A DNA stretch of 64,000 nt, from the NCBI GenBank assembly GCA_964017235.1, contig OZ024936.1:38028040-38092039 (forward strand). Reading direction: 5' to 3'. Positions 54,380 through 63,945 of this stretch are shown here, piece by piece. Below the pieces are notes generated by a model. That model had not been told where the DNA came from. It was given only the letters and a program-made list of their open reading frames with translations, and did no database searches. Position 1 is the stretch's first letter, and each line of letters opens with the position of its first letter. The DNA is from Sabellastarte sp. h YS-2021 (taxonomy: Eukaryota; Annelida; Polychaeta; Sabellida; Sabellidae). The translations under genes were made by a program, and so were the position numbers.

Positions 54380-56157
54380 CATATGTTGTCACTGCTGTGG
54401 TGTCCAATTCCCTACCTTACGTCTCTTGTTGCATTGGCCCTCTGAGTGGCCATATAGCCTACTAAGTGTGTACGTACAGTATGCACATACATCCTTGTGA
54501 GTTATGAGACCCATGTTGTGTTCGGCTGTCCTACTGCATTTACCTTCATTACACTCTCTGCAAGGTACTGAGCTTGGTGTCTTGGGTGCTTTATTAGTGT
54601 TGGTGTTGTTATTACTGTGAGTGTCACCTGAGTTGAAGTTATTTGAAGCTTTCACATAAGTTTTCCTCGCCTTATTCACCTTCTTCAGGTCCCTCCAGGT
54701 GATCAGGCCTTCCTCCATTTTGGTCATTACAACAAGGTGAGCACCCTTAGTCGCTTGCCAGCTATGGTCACAGGCGTCTTGAAACAATTCGGTCAAATAC
54801 TCTACCATGTTGCTCCTGAGGTAAGGGTCCTGCTCTTCCTGGACTGACCTTAGAAAACCAAGCACAAACTGGGCTTGGGTGAGCTGCCCGTATGCTACCC
54901 TGGCCCTTAAGTGGCCCACAAACGCACAATCCTGGGGCCACACAACATCCACCTTCTCTTTCTTGCCCTTGGGTTTACTTGAAACTTGTGATACTGGTTA
55001 TTGCACTGAAGTATGTAACATATGATTACCTGGATGTTGAGGCAGTGCCTGTTAGTTCAGTTCTTGTAATCTTTGTTGTACCAATGCTCGGTCCACTGCT
55101 GTTGTTCTTAGTGCCTGGATGCTGGGAACAATAGGTTGCTCTGTATTTAATGTATGCATGCCACCAATCTGGCGCCCTGCCTGTATATGCTGACCATCAG
55201 AAGCTGGAGCCATCCCCATGTCCCTCACAGGTGGGAGGAAAGCTGTTCCGGGTAAGTGTGCACGTGGCATGTTATATTATTGAACAGTGGGTTGAAGAGG
55301 GAGTTGAGTGGTGCTGCAAGGTACCTGGGTACCTGTGCCTATGTGGTGGAGAGTACCCATCACGCCTTGAGTGCTAACTGCAGGTGCAAGTGAAGCTGCT
55401 GTTGTCACACCTGTAAACATGACCCTCTGCCCCATGAGTGCTTGAGACTTGAGAGGTAGATGCATGAGCTCTGACCAGGGGTTTTTGCCCAGAATGTATG
55501 ACACGTACATGCTGTCCTTGATGTGATGGTTGGCACGTTCAGTACACAATCTGAGTATTACATGGGTGTCTGTTAACATTAACAGCAGTCTGAGTAGTGC
55601 CCTGACTGGCTTGAGGAAATAGGCTGGAAATGGTGGTGGCTGTGGTATTAGTAGCTGACTGAGTGTGAACTGGTACTTGTATGCCCTCTGGACCTCTAGA
55701 GTTACTTGTACTTTCTTCCGATTAGATAACTACTGATCTATTTGAGGTACCAAATAGTGAACTATCATTTGCCTGTCTCAACTGTTTTGCTTTCTTCCTT
55801 TTCCTGGGGGTAGATGTGAAAGTTTCAGCTTGCAGTTCTTGTTCCACCTGGGTCATTGTGGCTGAAAGTTTCTGTAATTCAGCCAGTATCAGTTCATCAG
55901 TCCTACTGTTACTTGACTGGGTTATGGGTCACCCACTGCTAGTGGCCATCGTAAAACTTCTGTTAACCGAACCACCTGAGGAGGTTGTGTTGATAGGGCT
56001 GATGGATCTGCCCATGAGTTGTTGGTTTGGGAAGCCATTGGGTGCCACTGATGCTTGTATATTTGTATGTGATATTTGTAGCCATACCTGCTATTGTGCA
56101 CCTCCTTCCAACTGGGCTAATATGGGGTCTATCGCACTTATCACAAAAGTGTTCCAT
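54380..56157 (-). pseudogene. DIRS-B ORF1 (Gag-like)
   Basis: The minus-strand ATG at 56,157 opens CDKCDRPHISPVGRRC, the same C-x2-C ... PVG-x2-C start as DIRS-A. A Gln/Lys-rich middle (TMTQVEQELQAET near 55,850) and further pieces at 55,579-55,277 and 55,270-55,052 follow in broken frames. The core at 54,952-54,389 is open: VVWPQDCAFVGHLRARVAYG, LTQAQFVLGFLRSV, HSWQATKGAHLVV. It ends in a zinc-finger tail CRECNEGKCSRTAEHN ... CAYCTYTLSRLYGHSEGQC. The conserved core suggests the nucleoprotein of the element. Its last codons lie against the 3' LTR of the Gypsy insertion. Confidence 0.75.
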
Positions 56158-56339
56158 ACACCAGCTATATCAAGATATCAATGACTGTGATAACATTAAA
56201 AATATCTGTAAATTGTATAAACTGTTCAAAGTATAACAAAAATACATGTCCTGCTTGCTTGGTTCCAATTGTAAACAAAGATTGGCGCCAACCAGAGTCA
56301 CCTGACTAGGCAAAGGGGCCATCCTGGCACACGTTAAGG

Positions 56340-56600
56340 TACTGGCCAAACTTCTGGCTTGAGAGGCATAGCTCCCAAAGGCCATACCAACAGTGGCTGT
56401 TGGTAAATATTATAACCTGGTGGGGTTATTTCACACAGATTAGTACTTGAGGTGTCAGATCTGATCCAAGTCTCCGACATAGCGAAAAGATGGTCAATTA
56501 TTTCCATCAGTGTCATTGTCAAAAATAAATTTTGCAATGGCAGGGTATTTGCTGTGTGTTGATCTGATATTTTTGCAGGCTGTGAACTCGTGTTTACCAC
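56340..56600 (-). pseudogene. L2/CR1-like LINE endonuclease start (piece 1)
   Basis: The minus strand reads IIDHLFAMSETWIRSDTSST, then NLCEITPPGYNIYQQP. SETW (catalytic Glu) and the PPGY strand are standard in L2/CR1 endonucleases. The frame goes over to other text at about 56,340, and the expected continuation (DPSVVPTKTCTTFE) is found 14.8 kb away at 41,530. DIRS-B lies between. No ORF1 of this LINE was found upstream. Confidence 0.8.
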
Positions 56601-56889
56601 ACCCGAAAAGTCAGGATAATAAAGGATATTAAAAATGAGATAAGTGGACTTAATACCCCCATAAAATCAATATTAAAAACACCAACAACGAAGCATAAGA
56701 AAAAGGATGTTACATTTTTATTAGAACAGCCACCAACCCCAAAAGAGTACAAGCACACCAAAGCAACCTAAATCCAGAATACAGAAGGCAAGAAGAAGCT
56801 TAAGTTTCCAAGAAAATCTTTCCGAAATTTTATGCACTATCCCAAACACCTCAATAAGTAATTTAATATGCACTCCAAAACTTGACCTT
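56601..56889. other. Spacer before the protease gene
   Basis: On the + strand a short Lys-rich frame (KHKKKDVTFLLEQPPTPKEY, 56,690-56,755) precedes a stop. It may be upstream exon or remnant sequence of the next gene; no firm assignment. Confidence 0.3.
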
Positions 56890-57764
56890 ATGGAGGAGCA
56901 CAATAGAACAGATACAATGGAAGTAAGTGATGACAATGGAAGTAAGAATGAAAATACAAAAGACATTGCATGGTGGGTTAAGGAACTAGACTTAAGGATT
57001 ACCGATAAGGAAACTATACTAGAAAAGGGTGCATGGCTTAATGATGCCATTATCAATGCATCAATGAAAGTACTGCGAAATCAGTTTCCACTGGTCAAAG
57101 GACTACAAAATTGCTTATCAATACCAACAAGATGTGATACTAATGGAAAGCGAACATGGAACTATGACACTAGGAAACATTTCACTTTATAGATTGTGGT
57201 GGCCAAATTCATTTTGATGGGGTTAATCATTGGTTTGCATCAGTTAAACTTATGGGAGATAATAACATATATATTTTAGACTCTGCAGCATTGGGTAAAT
57301 TAACAGATTCAGCTAAAATTCAATTAGGAAAGTTATACTGTAAACCACAAGAAAAATATATCTTAGTTTATTGCAAGGTTCAACCACAAAATAAGGGGGA
57401 CTGTGGGGTACATGCCATTGCCAATATTGTTGAGTATTGTCTAAATTCATTCAGTGGACAGACTGATGTCCAATTTAAAAAGGAGGGCCTTAGGAAACAT
57501 TTGCATGATTGTTTAGAAAATAATTTTTTTGAACCTTTTCCCAAAAAGAGAACCTTAAAAAGTAAGACTCATATTAGTGCTCGAAAAACAGAAAATTTTC
57601 ATATGGATTGTGATTGTGGATATCCAGATTGTTTTGAAACTATGGTGCAATGTGACAACAAGATGTGTAAAAAATGGTATCACATAAAATATAGTGGATA
57701 TTGTACATCAGTAAGTAAAATATTGTGTCATTGTTTCATTGTAATCTTTTATATAATATTGTAA
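56890..57764 (+). pseudogene. Ulp1/SENP-like (C48) cysteine protease with PHD-like finger
   Basis: The first frame (56,890-57,191) has an acidic N-terminus and GAWLNDAIINASMKVLRNQFP, the N-terminal WLND substrate-recognition segment of Ulp1-type proteases. The catalytic part lies in another phase: GVNHWFAS (His) from 57,224, NIYILDSA (Asp) and QNKGDCGVHAIAN (Gln, Cys). A Cys-rich end follows: CDCGYPDCFETMVQCDNKMC then KWYHIKYSGYC, like the first half of a PHD finger. The frame reads on into a GTAAGT at 57,709-57,714, a good splice donor, so the finger may finish in another exon. Either one frameshift near 57,175-57,190 or an unrecognised intron splits the protein. Such Ulp1 domains deconjugate SUMO-like proteins, and are often carried by DNA transposons; no transposase was seen here. 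Confidence 0.75.
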
Positions 57765-58130
57765 AATACGTTGTACTTATGCAGATACAATAAATAAGTA
57801 AACTACTGTGTCATTGTTTCATTGAAATTTTATCCATGTACTAATATGCATAGAACTCGTTTTTATATGATTTCTGTAAGATTATCTCTTCTCATCTAAG
57901 AACTACACAAATTTAACTAAAACAACTTTTATTCAATGTATATATGTAGTAACACTCTCATATACCATGCTGGGGAACCCCTTCATAATAACTCTGCACA
58001 ACTACTTTATCTTAACCACAAAGTCACTGAGCTTGGCAGGTCTTTTTGTAACCCTGCATGGCCTAGTTTTCAATTTCTATGACTAATTTGTATATTAGGC
58101 GATTTTTAGGCGATTTTCCATTTCCATCAC
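57765..58130. other. Spacer, no recognised feature
   Basis: AT-rich DNA after the protease frame. No further PHD residues were found on the + strand before 58.1 kb. Confidence 0.4.
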
Positions 58131-58790
58131 GGAATTCCGTCACTTTTCCGTGGTTTAGAAATGACCCGCACAATGGTACTTTATAAAAGTCGGAACCGGA
58201 CCCGGAAACGGACCAATTTCCGGACTGCCCTTACCACCGCCCTACTTACTGCCCAGCCAATCAGAGAACAGATGCTGGTCCACACCCACAGAGTGACGAA
58301 AACGTGAGGCTACGATGGGGTTTCTCACAATATTTTACAAGTATACAATCCAGCAATATTTCACTGTCACCACACCTGTTGAACTCTTCTGGCAGTATAA
58401 AACAAATAAAATATCAAATGCTGGTACCTCTTCTCCTTGATGGGCTGGGGCGGTGACCTCTTCTCCTTGATTGGCAACAATTACCTGGTAGACACAAAGG
58501 AATAAATGCAAGCTATATTGATTTTGGTTTGTATTATTTATATATAATCTTACATTTTTAGTTGGGGCTGGCCAGGATGACTTCATAGATTCCCTTAATT
58601 TCATCAGCAATTGTCCAAATCGATCCTCCTCCCTACTCACCGCCCAGCCAATCAGAAAACAGATACTTGTCCTAGTACAACTGCTACCCACCGCCCAATT
58701 CTACCGCCCTAGTCCGACCGCCCTTCCGGAAGTCCGGGTTTTATAATGAACCCCGCACAATCCCCCACTCCAGCTCCAGCTCTGAGTTTT
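58131..58790. repeat. GC-richer repeat island with duplicated 39-bp motif
   Basis: GCCCAGCCAATCAGA(G/A)AACAGAT occurs at about 58,250 and 58,645 as part of a roughly 39-bp direct repeat. CGCACAATGGTACTTTATAA (58,168) and its relative TTTTATAATGAACCCCGCAC (58,738) lie in inverse relation around the block. TACCTCTTCTCCTTGATGGG and ACCTCTTCTCCTTGATTGG form a short tandem at 58,425-58,475. It may be a miniature element of about 600 bp; the frame 58,335-58,691 (-) is within it and shows no known motif. Confidence 0.45.
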
Positions 58791-59867
58791 ATAGCGCACC
58801 CAAAACTAGGCACGCTCTTTATTTATACAGTAGAGATAAAAACACAGTAGATATATATATCTAGTGCTAGGTTTCCCAGATACCAACAATGTCGGGACAT
58901 AATAAGAAAGAGGCGAAACCGTTAGTGACAGGATACCTACTGTTATATAATATTGGACAATGCTGCGGGTGAGTACACGGGTGTCATTAATGTTAGACGT
59001 CATTAACTAGCCTGAGCGATATTTAGGATGATCGATAATGTAAGGTAGGGTTAATCCTCATATATTCGTCCCAACTCATATTTTCAGCCTATTATGTGTC
59101 TTTGGACATTAAAATAGGGCAAAAATGTTTGTTTTTCAACAAATATTAAAAATCTACCAACGTTAAGCATATGTCATATGTCAATCAAAAGGGCAAATAA
59201 AATTGCAAAACTTGCCATTAAAAGTCACATTTACTGGCTTAATGGGCCGATAAAACGGTAAATCACCATACTGTATATGAGCATCTGGTGACTAAACAAT
59301 TCGTACCCAGGATATCTTTTACTTTACACTAGGGATGGGTCGGTAGGCTCGGTATCGAGAGCATTTTACTGAAATACCGTGATGAGATTTTACAACCGCC
59401 ACTTCGTTTGTCAGCACATATAATGTTAGGAAGGGTTAAAATATTAGAAACATGCCTAAAATCTGAAGAAATTATAAGCTTTTATCCCATATTTTCATAG
59501 ATTTGCAGACTTTTATAAGCGATACGTTGAGCAGAACTTCCATATTTTGGTTACGACACTTTATAATCTCAATTTCGCTTGTCAACTCATATAAATAAAG
59601 GAAAATTTAAAATATTGGACAGAAACCAGAAATATGAAGATATTATATGTTTTTATCACATATTTTGTGCATTCATGAGCTTTTATTGCTACGTCGTTGA
59701 GGAAATGTCCATGTTTGTTTTGGGTGTACTAAAACGCGGAGTCCCGAATTCGTACGGTTTTGCATTGGCAACCTCCTGATGTATAGTAGATGATCGTAAT
59801 GTTGATATGCTCATTAAGTTGATCGGTCTGCACTGACAGCTTTACCGGACATTACAAACTTGATTTG
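58791..59867. other. No recognised gene
   Basis: AT-rich DNA with short frames. ATATATTC / AATATATGA words recur but no array or ORF of note. Confidence 0.4.
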
Positions 59868-60290
59868 TAAATATGTTATTCAGCTACTTTTGGGTCAGCT
59901 ATAACATAGTGAAATTACAGACCTGTAGCTCATGGCACAACTGAGCAATAGCTATTTCAGGTACTGACTGTTGAGTAAATCAGTTATAACTTGAAAAATA
60001 TTGCATTTGGAGTACTTTGTTAAAATATGTTGTTCACCTACTTTTGGGTCAGCTATAACATGGTAAAAATTCAGACATGTAGCTCATTGCATAGCTGAGT
60101 AATAGCTACTTTGAGGTTATCACTATTGAGTAAATCCGTTGTAACTTGAAAACTATTGCATTTAGAGTATTTTGTTTAAATATGTTATTCACGTAATTTT
60201 TGGTCAGCTATAACATAGTGAAATTGCAGACCTGTATGTCATGGCATAGCTGAGCAATAGCTACTTTCAGGTTCGCACTGTTGAGTAAAT
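59868..60290. repeat. Satellite A, second array (about 3 units)
   Basis: ATATGTTATTCAGCTACTTT near 59,873, the same start near 60,025 and again near 60,180. Units carry CATTGCATAGCTGAGTAATA and AACTTGAAAACTATTGC. Same family as 16,795-18,665. Confidence 0.9.
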
Positions 60291-60374
60291 CATTGTATCC
60301 ACTGGATAGCCGCAGTGTGTAGAGAGATTTCACCATTACCGCTCTAACGTAAAAAATATTATAGTTAGCCTTCT

Positions 60375-60655
60375 CAAGTTTGCAGGATATATTGATAGCC
60401 ATAAAATGTTGCCTGGGAATATTTTTGGCCTCATTTTGAAAAACAAGATGGCCGCCAGGGACGTTTATTCGACTTTAAACAAGGACTTTTGTTGGCCCTC
60501 TAGAGCAAAGGGTATTATAGGTAGAGATCTCAAATTCGCAGGATATGTTCCTCATTATAAAATCTTGACTGGGAATATTTTTGGCCTCATTTTGAAAAAC
60601 AAGATGGCCGCCACAGGTGTTTCGTTGTCAGTCATGAAAAGTGCTTATAACTCGC
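60375..60655. repeat. Two-unit repeat, about 158 bp
   Basis: GGGAATATTTTTGGCCTCAT and GAAAAACAAGATGGCCGCCA occur at about 60,415 and 60,570, with related text before each (GCAGGATAT, TAAAATGTT / TAAAATCTT). Confidence 0.8.
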
Positions 60656-61505
60656 TTATTAATGGTCCTGGAAGTTTGGGATGGTAAACCAACACATAGG
60701 AAATCATGGACTGGGATTCTTTTGGTGTGGCCAGATTTGACCTTGGACTCCTCCTTCAAGGTCAATTGAGGATAGCCAAACTTAAAATTGCTTATAACTC
60801 GCTTATTATTGGTCCTACAGGTTTGGGATGGTAAACCAACCTGCAGGAAATCATGGGCTGTGAATCTTTTGGTGTGGTCAGATTTGACCTTTGACTGCTC
60901 CTTCAAGGTCAAACAAGGATAGCCATACTTAAAAGTGCTTATAACTCGCTTATTATTGGTCCTAGAGGTTTGGGACGGTAAACAGACATATAGGAAATCA
61001 TGGGCTGGGAATCTGTTGACGTGGTCTGATTTGACTTTGGACCCCTCCTTCAAGGTCAAACAAGGATACCCAAACTAAAAAATGCTTATAACTCACTTAT
61101 TATTGGTCCTAGAGGTTTGGAATGGAAAACCAACCTATAGAAAATCATGGGCTGGGAATCTTTTGGTGTGGTCGGATTTGACCTTGGACCCTGCCTTCAA
61201 GGTCAAACAAGGATAGCCAAACGTAAAAGTGCTTATAACTCGCTTATTAATGGTCCTAGAAGTTTGGGATGGTAAACCAACATATAGGAAATCATGGGCT
61301 GGGATTCTTTTGGTGTGGTCAGATTTGACCTTTGGACCCCTCCTTCAAGGTCAAATGAGGACAGCCAAACTTAAAAGTGCTTATAACTCGCTTATTATTG
61401 GTCCTAGAGGTTTGGGATGGTAAACCAACCTATAGGAAATCATGGGCTGGGAATGTTTTTGTGTGGTTGGATTTGACCTTGGACCCCTTCTTCAAGGTGG
61501 AACGA
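60640..61505. repeat. Satellite C, 147-bp units, about 6 copies
   Basis: GCTTATAACTCGCTTATT recurs at about 60,643, 60,790, 60,937, 61,083, 61,229 and 61,379. Each unit has GGTTTGGGATGGTAAACCAA, GAAATCATGGGCTGGGAAT and CTCCTTCAAGGTCAA. Unit length is divisible by three, so a frame at 61,059-60,628 (-) stays open through three units. Confidence 0.92.
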
Positions 61506-62058
61506 GGATATTGCATTTGCAGTATTTCTTTAAATATGTTTTAACCTACTTTTTACACTTAAACAGTTACCTCGTTACTTTCCTTCATAATACCATTTGC
61601 AGGGCACAACTTTTTTGTCCTTCTGTCAGCTTCGGAATTTCTTTCGAACATGCTGTTCAATTACCATTTACTGTACTTCTGTACAGCAGTTTCCCTGATA
61701 ATTATGCTTTCCTCTCATTATCACCTTCACAAATCAAAAACACTCAGTCAGCTGACACAGTTCCCGTTTACGGGCACTCTCCTCTTGTCTCAGTGATTAC
61801 AGCATCCCAGGTCTGTTTTTTACATTCCTTTTTAATATTTCGTTGAGCATTATGGTTTCAGAGTATACTGTGTAATAATTTTCATTTTTTACGCATATTT
61901 GTAGCGTATCATTACGGTACTTGCATGTGCCTACCATTCACGGTTCATTATGTTTGTGTATGGGAGACCTTCAGGCTCCGGCGGCTCCGCTGGCTCCGCA
62001 TTTTGTTTTCCTTATAACTCTGTAACTGTTAGGCGGATTCTTCTCAAATTTGGCAGTT
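61506..62058 (+). repeat. Tail of the composite satellite block
   Basis: After satellite C, one partial satellite-A unit (TTGCATTTGCAGTATTTC) precedes unique text that matches 18,666-18,824 and, further on, 730-875. The last 100 bp (GGCTCCGGCGGCTCC, TTCCTTATAACTCTGT) match 40,490-40,590 inversely. The match ends at about 62,058 where DIRS family C starts. Confidence 0.75.
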
Positions 62059-62065
62059 TTATTGC

Positions 62066-62350
62066 GTTAATACATCCTATCCAATGGACAATAGCTTATC
62101 CGGTCGGCGCGGACCGGCCCGCCAAACGTCAGAAAAAGACGTCCTGTGTCTCCACCGGCTAGGCCGGCCCAGTACTGTGCATTCGCCAGATGGTGTGTCG
62201 TACTTCCTTCCTGTCTAGACAGAGTGATGTCATAGCATCTTTTTCGTTTGGCGCATGTACATGTTGCACGGATTTTCACAGTGAAGTTTAATTTCAGGTT
62301 TTTTGTAAGAACTCTTACCTTTTTTCATTTCCCAATTATATATACGGATT
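62066..62350 (+). promoter_or_regulatory. 5' terminal repeat / leader of DIRS family C
   Basis: About 290 bp of leader with CCGG-rich inverted words (CCGGTCGGCGCGGACCGG near 62,100-62,117; ACCGGCTAGGCCGGCC near 62,153-62,168). Homologous to the 15.2-kb inverted-repeat unit. TATATACGG at 62,338-62,346 is a possible TATA element close to the ATG. Confidence 0.55.
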
Positions 62351-62371
62351 CTAGAAGACTTATAGCCTATT

Positions 62372-63945
62372 ATGTCTTCTCCCAGTCAACGTAGGGGAAG
62401 TTGTGGCCATATGATGTCTGGGTTTGATTTGCATGGGGTTTGCGCGCGCTGTCGCGATAAGAAGAAAGGGAAGGATCCCTGTGTGGAAAAACCTGGAGCT
62501 GACTGCCCTATATGTATTTCTTTTACCCCAGAACAGTTAACACAACTGTCAACCCCAACGTACAAGAATAAGAAGGAGAAGCGGGATCAAAAGTCTCAAC
62601 ACCAACTCCGGGCCGTCTGATTTGAGTGAGAAACCAGCTGAGAAGAAAAAGAAGAAAGAGGATAAGAAAGTCTCCAGCTCCAAGCCGGTCAAACCGGACA
62701 AGCTGGTCAAGTCATCTCACCGGCCCTCTGCAGAGTCTACCGACCAGAAACTTGAGGTCATGGAGCAAAATGGTCGGACCGGTTTAACCGGTTGGAGGCA
62801 CTTCTACTGGCCAAAACTCTGGACCGGGAGCCTACTTTCAGTACTGTCAAGGTTACACCGACACATGCTCCACCGGCCACTGCTATCAGCTCTGAGCCCT
62901 TCATCAAACCACCTGGCCAATCCTCTTCATCCTCACATGGACAAGCCGGTCAAGTCATCTCACCAGCCCTCTGCAGAGTCTACAGACCAGAAACTTGAGG
63001 TCATGGATCAAAATGGTCGGACCGGTTTAACCGGTTGGAGGCACTTCTACTGGCCAAAACTCTGGACCGGGAGCCTACTTTCAGTACTGTCAAGGTTACA
63101 CCGACACATGTTCCACCGGCCACTGCTATCAGCTCTGAGCTCTTCATCAAACCACCTGGCCAATCCTCTTCATCCTCACAGCCACCGGCTGCTTCTATGT
63201 TCTTCTATGCTTCTCAGTCCCACCCTTGTGGACCCGTCCTTAGTGACGGTAATGGGGGTTGTGGATGGTCAGCCGGCCTCCGGGCCGTCTGATTTGAGTG
63301 AGAAACCAGCTGAGAAGAAAAAGAAGAAAGAGGATAAGAAAGTCTCCAGCTCCAAGCCGGTCAAACCGGACAAGCCGGTCAAGTCATCTCACCGGCCCTC
63401 TGCAGAGTCTACCGACCAGAAACTTGAGGTCATGGAGCAAAATGGTCGGACCGGTTTAACCGGTTGGAGGCACTTCTACTGGCCAAAACTCTGGACCGGG
63501 AGCCTACTTTCAGTACTGTCAAGGTTACACCGACACATGCTCCACCGGCCACTGCTATCAGCTCTGAGCCCTTCATCAAACCACCTGGCCAATCCTCTTC
63601 ATCCTCACAGCCACCGGCTGCTTCTATGTTACCGGCCCTACTATTAGTGTGCCTGCTTCTAAGGCCGGATCTGACTCTTCTCAGCCTGCCCACCGACCAG
63701 GGACTTCAAAGACAACCGACCAACCTGCTAAGAGGTTGTTCTCTGCTGCCTTTGATACTTGAAGGGATACCTCGTCCAGTGATTCGGACTCTGAAAGTAC
63801 TAGTTCAGATAGACCTCCTATTGATTTGTACCCGGAAGAGGGTGAACTTGCTGACGACCCGGAAGTGTCACTTACCAACCCCGACCAATCCCTCACTGAA
63901 GAGCAATCATATAGGGAAACAATGAGGGGTATACGGTCCAGACTT
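62372..63945 (+). pseudogene. DIRS family C ORF1 (Gag-like) with internal triplication
   Basis: ATG 62,372 opens FDLHGVCARCRDKKKG, CVEKPGADCPICISF and TPEQLTQLSTPTYKNK, a C-x2-C ... C-x2-C type start typical of the family; a stop follows at 62,618. The next part is Lys-rich (KPAEKKKKKEDKK). After a frame change comes KWSDRFNRLEALLLAKTLDR and VKVTPTHAPPAT, the conserved DIRS ORF1 core. This core module occurs three times (62,696-62,938; 62,939-63,185; 63,367-63,610). The end reads SSDSDSESTSSDRPPIDLYP, EEGELADDPEV and EEQSYRETMRGIRS in yet another frame, after a TGA near 63,758. It is inactive as it stands. Confidence 0.75.

Larger units (their letters stand above)
41556..56335 (-). mobile_element. 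DIRS-like retrotransposon B (minus), with three insertions
   Basis: Between two parts of one L2-like endonuclease lies a minus-strand DIRS element: ORF1 (56,157-54,389), Cys-rich segment, RT, RNase H and tyrosine recombinase (43,045-42,049). Its ends carry short inverse text: GCCAGGATGG at about 41,563-41,572 and CCATCCTGGC at about 56,318-56,327. It is interrupted by the Gypsy element (47,204-54,265), a 0.8-kb piece (44,926-45,713) and a TIR element (43,114-44,518). Removing these leaves roughly 5.5 kb, a normal DIRS size. Limits are inferred from where LINE codons stop. Confidence 0.75.
62060..63945 (+). mobile_element. 5' end of DIRS family C element
   Basis: Starts GCGTTAATACATCCTATCC, followed by a leader related to 15,226-15,410, then ORF1. 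Similarity to DIRS ORF1 ends near 63,945 and the window closes at 64,000, so pol may lie outside the window or be lost. It inserted in the satellite tail, whose text breaks at CAAATTTGGCAG. Confidence 0.75.

Noticed and set aside
60628-61059. 143-residue minus-strand frame
   Set aside because: It is produced by a 147-bp tandem repeat whose length is a multiple of three; no known domain and no start context.
62622-63647. 341-residue open frame as a novel protein
   Set aside because: It mixes the Lys-rich ORF1 part with out-of-phase readings of a triplicated DIRS ORF1 core; the conserved core lies in another frame.
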